Assembly (NCBI GenBank): GCA_964408455.1
Contig: CAYOZN010000011.1
Span: 96,607-160,606 of the forward strand
From: CAYOZN01 sp964408455
GTDB lineage: Bacteria; Planctomycetota; Phycisphaerae; UBA1845; UTPLA1
DNA: 64,000 bases
Direction: 5' to 3'
The number at the start of each line of letters is the position of its first letter. Position 1 is the stretch's first letter. The translations under genes were made by a program, and so were the position numbers. Below are positions 60,097 through 64,000 of the stretch, piece after piece. The notes under the pieces were generated by a model. It was not told the origin of the DNA, did no database searches, and saw only the letters and a list, made by a program, of their open reading frames with translations.

Positions 60097-61455
60097 ATGA
60101 ATTGCAGACAATTCTCCTTTGCAATTATCCTTTTCACGCAACTGCTGACGTGGATGGCGTCGTCAAGCGTTAATGCACAGGACTGGCCCTCCTTCCGCGG
60201 CCCAAATGGCAGCGGCGTCGGCACCGGCAAGACGCCGACGACTTGGAACGTCAAAACCGGCGAGCATATTAAGTGGAAAGTCCCCATTCCCGGGCTCGCG
60301 CACTCGTCGCCAGTCATCTGGGGCGATCGCATTTACCTCACCACCGCCGTCAGCGACGACAGCGCCGAGGAGACGTTGCAGACCGGCTGGCTCCAGGGTA
60401 CGGGTGACTCCGCCGCGGAGAACAATCCGTGGACGTGGAAGGTGCTCTGCCTCGATCGCAAGACCGGCAAGACGCGCTGGTCGCGCGATGCGCACCACGG
60501 CGTACCCAAAATGAAGCGCCACATCAAGGCCACGCATGCCAACAGCACGCCGGCGACCGACGGAAATCACGTCGTCGCGTTCTTCGGCTCCGAAGGGCTG
60601 TATTGCTACACGTCCAAGGGCAAGCTGCTGTGGAAGAAGGACCTTGGTGTCCTCGATGTCGGCCCCTACAACGCGCCGAACATGCAATGGGGCGCCGCCA
60701 CGTCGCCGATCATCTACAACAACCAGATCATCCTGCAATGCGACGCGCTCAACGACTCATACTGGGTATCATTCGACATCAAGACTGGCGAGGAGAAGTT
60801 GCGCATCCCGCGCGGCGACGTGGCGACGTGGTGCACGCCGGCCATCGCACGCTTTGAAGGCGGCGAGCCGATGCTGATCTGCAACGGCTGGCGGAAGATG
60901 GCGGCCTACGATCTGGCCACCGGCCGCGAAATCTGGACGCTGTCGGGCGGCGGGGATGTGCCGGTGCCGACGCCGCTGATCACGAAGCATAACATCATTC
61001 TCACCAGCGGCCACGGCCGCAGCCCGGTCTACGCCATCCGCCCCGATGCCACCGGCGATGTCACTCCGCACAATGACGAAGCCGGCCCCGGCCTCGCATG
61101 GTACGAGCCCAAGACGGGCTCTTACATGCCGACGCCCGTCATCGTCGGCAGCCTGCTCTACGTCGCGAATGACAACGGCATTCTCTGCGTACGCGACGTG
61201 AAGACCGGCGAAGAGGTCTATCGCGAACGCATCGAGACCGGCGGAGAGACCTTCTCCGCGTCGGCGGTGGCGACGAAGGCGCGCATTTACCTGACCGGCG
61301 AGGATGGGAATATTTACGTGCTGAAGACGGGGCGGAAGTACGAGCTGCTGGCCCAGAATGCCATGGAAGAAGTGTGCATGGCAACGCCGGCGATTTCGGA
61401 TGGGCAGTTGTTTGTGCGCACGCGGAAGCACTTGTACTGCGTAGGGAACAAGTAG
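60097..61455 (+). CDS. PQQ-like beta-propeller repeat protein, secreted
   Basis: 452 residues from the ATG at 60097 with a signal peptide ending 'ASSSVNAQ'. It starts 'DWPSFRGPNGSGVGTGKTP', the usual opening of Planctomycetota PQQ-propeller proteins. Repeated blade motifs follow, such as 'LDRKTGKTRWSR', 'YDLATGREIWTLSGGG' and 'VRDVKTGEEVYRER'. Catalytic residues of quinoprotein dehydrogenases are not evident, so it is probably a binding or scaffold protein. It lies 58 bp after the M16 gene. Confidence 0.88.
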   Translation: MNCRQFSFAIILFTQLLTWMASSSVNAQDWPSFRGPNGSGVGTGKTPTTWNVKTGEHIKWKVPIPGLAHSSPVIWGDRIYLTTAVSDDSAEETLQTGWLQGTGDSAAENNPWTWKVLCLDRKTGKTRWSRDAHHGVPKMKRHIKATHANSTPATDGNHVVAFFGSEGLYCYTSKGKLLWKKDLGVLDVGPYNAPNMQWGAATSPIIYNNQIILQCDALNDSYWVSFDIKTGEEKLRIPRGDVATWCTPAIARFEGGEPMLICNGWRKMAAYDLATGREIWTLSGGGDVPVPTPLITKHNIILTSGHGRSPVYAIRPDATGDVTPHNDEAGPGLAWYEPKTGSYMPTPVIVGSLLYVANDNGILCVRDVKTGEEVYRERIETGGETFSASAVATKARIYLTGEDGNIYVLKTGRKYELLAQNAMEEVCMATPAISDGQLFVRTRKHLYCVGNK

Positions 61456-61582
61456 TCATTATGCAGGGCCATAACTCGTCGCGAATGTTGCCAATGATAT
61501 GAGATGCGGCGAATAACGCGCGTAAGATTCCGCCGCCACGCCGACCAAGACAACCCGATTCCAAAGAACAGGAGAACGAGTA

Positions 61583-62038
61583 ATGAGCTATTCCACCTCG
61601 CGCGACCGTCCAGCGGTCGATCTGTCCCTCCTGATCGTCCGCGCCACCGCCGGTGTCATCATGTTTGCACACGGGGCGCAGAAGGTCTTCGGCGCATTCG
61701 GCGGTGACGGCCTGGCCGCCACCGTCGAAAAGATGGGCCTGGGTCCGATCGGCTACCTGGTCGCCATTGGCGAGTGCTTCGGCGGCATCGGGCTGGTCAT
61801 TGGTTTTCTCAGCCGTTTCTCAGCCGCGTCCAACATCGTGATCATGATCGGCGCGATCGTCATGTTCCACGGCAAGAAGGGGTTTTTCCTGCAGGCCGGA
61901 GGCTACGAATACAACCTCGCCCTCATCGGCCTGCTGCTGCCCACGCTGCTGGCCGGCCCCGGCAGCATTGCCATCGGGCGTCATCTGCCATTTCTGCGAT
62001 CCAGGCGCACGGGACGGCCGAGCCTGGCGCTGGAATAG
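61583..62038 (+). CDS. DoxX-family membrane protein
   Basis: 151 residues with AGGAG 9 bases before the ATG. Four transmembrane helices carry the family signs 'ATAGVIMFAHGAQKVFGAFG', 'AIGECFGGIGLVIGFLSRF' and 'GGYEYNLALIGLLLPTLLAG'. DoxX proteins are linked to quinol oxidases and to redox stress complexes. No partner gene is adjacent. Confidence 0.9.
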   Translation: MSYSTSRDRPAVDLSLLIVRATAGVIMFAHGAQKVFGAFGGDGLAATVEKMGLGPIGYLVAIGECFGGIGLVIGFLSRFSAASNIVIMIGAIVMFHGKKGFFLQAGGYEYNLALIGLLLPTLLAGPGSIAIGRHLPFLRSRRTGRPSLALE

Positions 62039-62243
62039 CACGATCCAACGAACGGACTCATTGAGCCTTCCAGCTTTGTCGGCGAGTGTTTGAACATGCC
62101 CGGCGGCTGTTTATCAACCTCTCACGCCGTTAACCAGAATCTTCGCGTAGAGAGGGGGCAAGACCGTGGCCGACGGAACCAGTTCAACCCAACGACCCGA
62201 AGGCCGGGACCGCACTGCCGTACCGCGCGATAATGCCCCCTCA

Positions 62244-62320
62244 ATGACACACGAGGACGTCGGCCGCCACTGGAACGCCAACGCCAGAGTCTGGTCAAAC
62301 CTCGCTGGCGCCGGTTGTGT
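62244..62320 (+). pseudogene. Truncated N-terminal fragment of a SAM-dependent methyltransferase
   Basis: From the ATG at 62244 the frame gives 'MTHEDVGRHWNANARVWSNL' then 'AGAG'. This is the characteristic start of a class I methyltransferase family, normally continuing with a Y-D-x-Y segment and later the SAM-binding loop. Here similarity stops after about 25 codons and the frame runs into unrelated sequence. The rest of 62039-62461 shows no gene. Confidence 0.45.
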
Positions 62321-62461
62321 ATTTCCTGCACGTACGTGTGCGAAAGCCGAACGTCCACTCAGTGGCAGCGGCACGTTGCCCTCTGTGAGCGGATACAACA
62401 TTCATACTTCACTTTGCCCCTCGAATCCGCTAGCATTTATTGAGGCCAAGGAGGTCAGCCC

Positions 62462-62701
62462 GTGAGGACGACGATCAAGCCACCCTTGCCCAGCAAGCAA
62501 TACATGCGTGACTTTCGCTGGATGGTCAAACACTATCGGGAGCTTTGCAAAAAGTATCCCAACCAATGGGTCGCCGTACACAAGAACCGGGTTGTGGCAG
62601 TTGGAACCGAATCCGGCAGCGTCGAGCGACTTGCACGCGAACGGACCGGCGTAAACGAGATCCCCGTTCAACTCATAGACGACGGAACCATTATATTCTG
62701 A
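62462..62701 (+). CDS. DUF5678-like small protein
   Basis: 79 residues from a GTG at 62462, with AAGGAGG 7 bases upstream. The core 'CKKYPNQWVAVHKNRVVAVG' followed by 'VERLARERTGVNEIP' fits DUF5678. Such genes are often found directly upstream of retropepsin-like protease genes, as here (28 bp gap). Function unknown; it might be a substrate or chaperone of the protease (speculation). Confidence 0.75.
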   Translation: MRTTIKPPLPSKQYMRDFRWMVKHYRELCKKYPNQWVAVHKNRVVAVGTESGSVERLARERTGVNEIPVQLIDDGTIIF

Positions 62702-62729
62702 ATCGCATACGGGATTTGTCGGTGGGAAA

Positions 62730-63191
62730 TTGCCTCGAATTGACTTGGCCATCGTGCGCAGCCCTCATCCACCGGCGGAGGCGATCGGTCACCGCGTGGA
62801 TGCAATTCGGCTATGGGCAAACGTCAGCGTCGCGACGGAATCAGCTTGGAGTACCTATCACCCGGCTGTTATTGATACCGGCGCGCCGCTCAGCGTCTTT
62901 CCGATCTCAGTTTGGGCCGATGCGCGCCACCGGCCGCTTGGGCGTGTAAAGATCGGTGGTATTGCTCGTCGGCCAGAGTGTCAGCTTCCTGCCATCCTCG
63001 CTGAAATTGATTGCATGCTGTCGGACGGTGCGAAATCGCTTGGGCCCATTCGAATTCATGCCTATCTCGTTGAAACGGATGATGCGCCGAGACTGATCGG
63101 GATGCTGGGTTTCATTGAACGCGGCGTCTTGAATGTCGACGTTTCCCGTCGCCGCGCGCACATTCGCATGACCAAAAAACGATTGAAATAG
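62730..63191 (+). CDS. Retropepsin-like aspartic protease-fold protein
   Basis: 153 residues from a TTG at 62730. 'PAVIDTGAPLSVFPISVW' carries the D-T-G active-site triad. 'PRLIGMLGFIERGVLNVDVS' matches the hydrophobic-Gly 'flap end' of bacterial single-domain retropepsins, which act as dimers. The start codon is uncertain because no ATG is near; GGTGGG lies upstream. It is coupled to the DUF5678-like gene. Confidence 0.75.
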   Translation: MPRIDLAIVRSPHPPAEAIGHRVDAIRLWANVSVATESAWSTYHPAVIDTGAPLSVFPISVWADARHRPLGRVKIGGIARRPECQLPAILAEIDCMLSDGAKSLGPIRIHAYLVETDDAPRLIGMLGFIERGVLNVDVSRRRAHIRMTKKRLK

Positions 63192-63219
63192 GCGAGTCAG
63201 TCAGGAAGGAGTTTACAGC

Positions 63220-64000
63220 ATGAGCCAGGTCCGCCTTCTCATAGGCACCAAGAAAGGCGCCTTCATCCTCACCTCTGACGCCTCGCGAAAGCGCTGGAGG
63301 GTCGACGGGCCCCACTTCGCGGGCTGGGAGATCTACCACGCCAAGGGCTCGCCGGTCGATCCGAAACGCATCTACGTCTCGCAGACCAGCGGCTGGTTCG
63401 GCCAGATCATCCAGCGCTCCAGCGACGGCGGAAAAACCTGGGAGCAGCCCGGCACGCCCGCCGGCGAGCAACTGACCACGCCCGAGGGTTTCCCCAAGGG
63501 CGAGAGCAACAAATTCGTGTACGACACGAGCAGCGAGACCGGCGCGCCGCTCACCACCCACCAGCATTTCGACGGCACGCAGAAACCGTGGGAGTTCAAG
63601 CGCGTCTGGCACATCGAGCCATCGCTGCACGATTCCGACACGGCCTACGCCGGCGTCGAGGATGCCGCCATCTTTCGCACCACCGACGGCGGCAAGACGT
63701 GGCACGAACTCGCCGGCCTGCGGGGGCATGGCACCGGACCGATGTGGCAGCCCGGCGCCGGCGGCATGGGCCTGCACACCATCGTCCAGGCGCCGAACAA
63801 TGGCACGACCCGCGGCAACGGCCAGCTCTTCATCGCCATCTCCGCCGCCGGCGTCTTCCGCTCCGACGACGGCGGCAAGACCTGGGCGTCGAAGAACCGC
63901 GGCCTGACGTCGCAGTACATGCCCGATCCCAACGTGGAAGTCGGTTTCTGCGTCCACCGAATTGCGATGCACCCGTCGCGGCCGAGCACGCTGTTCATGC
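63220..64000 (+). CDS. BNR/sialidase-like propeller protein (3'-truncated by window end)
   Basis: At least 260 residues from the ATG at 63220, with AAGGAG 8 bases upstream; the frame is open to the last base. It has no signal peptide. 'RLLIGTKKGAFILTSD' starts a propeller with Asp-box repeats 'SSDGGKTWE', 'TTDGGKTWHE' and 'SDDGGKTWAS' (about residues 68, 153 and 218). It belongs to the WD40/YCF48/exo-alpha-sialidase-like group; the activity is unknown. Confidence 0.9.
   Translation, partial: MSQVRLLIGTKKGAFILTSDASRKRWRVDGPHFAGWEIYHAKGSPVDPKRIYVSQTSGWFGQIIQRSSDGGKTWEQPGTPAGEQLTTPEGFPKGESNKFVYDTSSETGAPLTTHQHFDGTQKPWEFKRVWHIEPSLHDSDTAYAGVEDAAIFRTTDGGKTWHELAGLRGHGTGPMWQPGAGGMGLHTIVQAPNNGTTRGNGQLFIAISAAGVFRSDDGGKTWASKNRGLTSQYMPDPNVEVGFCVHRIAMHPSRPSTLFM

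Overview
The window comes from a GC-rich bacterial chromosome and most likely from the phylum Planctomycetota (Phycisphaerae-like lineages fit best). This is inferred from several features together: very long secreted proteins with cysteine-rich 'CCLPDGTC'-type repeats or parallel beta-helix repeats plus dockerin-like calcium motifs, small membrane proteins with a 'CGYNL...CPECG' zinc ribbon, FHA-domain type IV pilus/type II secretion ATPases, and a DUF5678-like/retropepsin-like gene pair. No 16S rRNA gene is present, so the assignment is not proven. No prophage, complete insertion sequence or CRISPR array was seen.

Layout. 1-5.2 kb: the 3' part of a secreted amidohydrolase, an AmmeMemoRadiSam protein B gene, and adenine phosphoribosyltransferase (apt), whose 3' end is duplicated as a perfect 161-bp direct repeat around a small PIN-toxin/antitoxin-like cassette. 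5.2-5.6 kb: a dense array of short palindromes. 5.6-14 kb: a minus-strand series made of pilT, an FHA-GspE/PilB ATPase, a membrane-anchored ATPase paralogue with a broken Walker A motif, a CvpA-like membrane protein and an HtrA protease. 14-20 kb: a YjfB-like small protein, an AhpD-like gene with an in-frame TGA exactly where the second redox cysteine should be (candidate selenoprotein), pgi, murD and purD. 20-27 kb: a 2279-residue cysteine-rich secreted protein containing a 168-residue repeat, followed by tRNA-Lys. 27.5-32 kb: a minus-strand run of coaX, an MnmE-like GTPase and an RlmI-like methyltransferase, with ygfZ just downstream. 32-36.4 kb: an HPt-like protein, an FHA protein, hemW and a membrane protein. 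36.4-41 kb: a peptidoglycan-recycling neighbourhood (murQ, anmK) with a thioesterase and two zinc-ribbon membrane proteins; anmK carries an in-frame 60-bp palindromic insertion. 41-47 kb: an HD-GYP protein, mnmA, a ribbon-helix-helix-like zinc protein, a thioredoxin lipoprotein, an alpha/beta hydrolase and a degenerate kinase-like protein. 47-56 kb: two secreted beta-helix proteins flanking a DUF3754 membrane protein. 56-64 kb: a glycosyltransferase, an M16 peptidase, a PQQ beta-propeller protein, a DoxX protein, a methyltransferase remnant, the DUF5678/retropepsin pair and a 3'-truncated BNR-repeat protein.

The genes support cell-envelope building and recycling (murD, murQ, anmK), pilus or secretion energetics (three related ATPases, HtrA), tRNA/rRNA modification (mnmA, MnmE-like, RlmI-like, YgfZ) and display of large surface proteins. 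The most unusual observations are the candidate CxxU AhpD-like selenoprotein, the apt-flanked excisable toxin-antitoxin-like cassette, the palindromic element family that has entered a coding gene, and the pseudo-ATPase paired with an intact FHA-ATPase.
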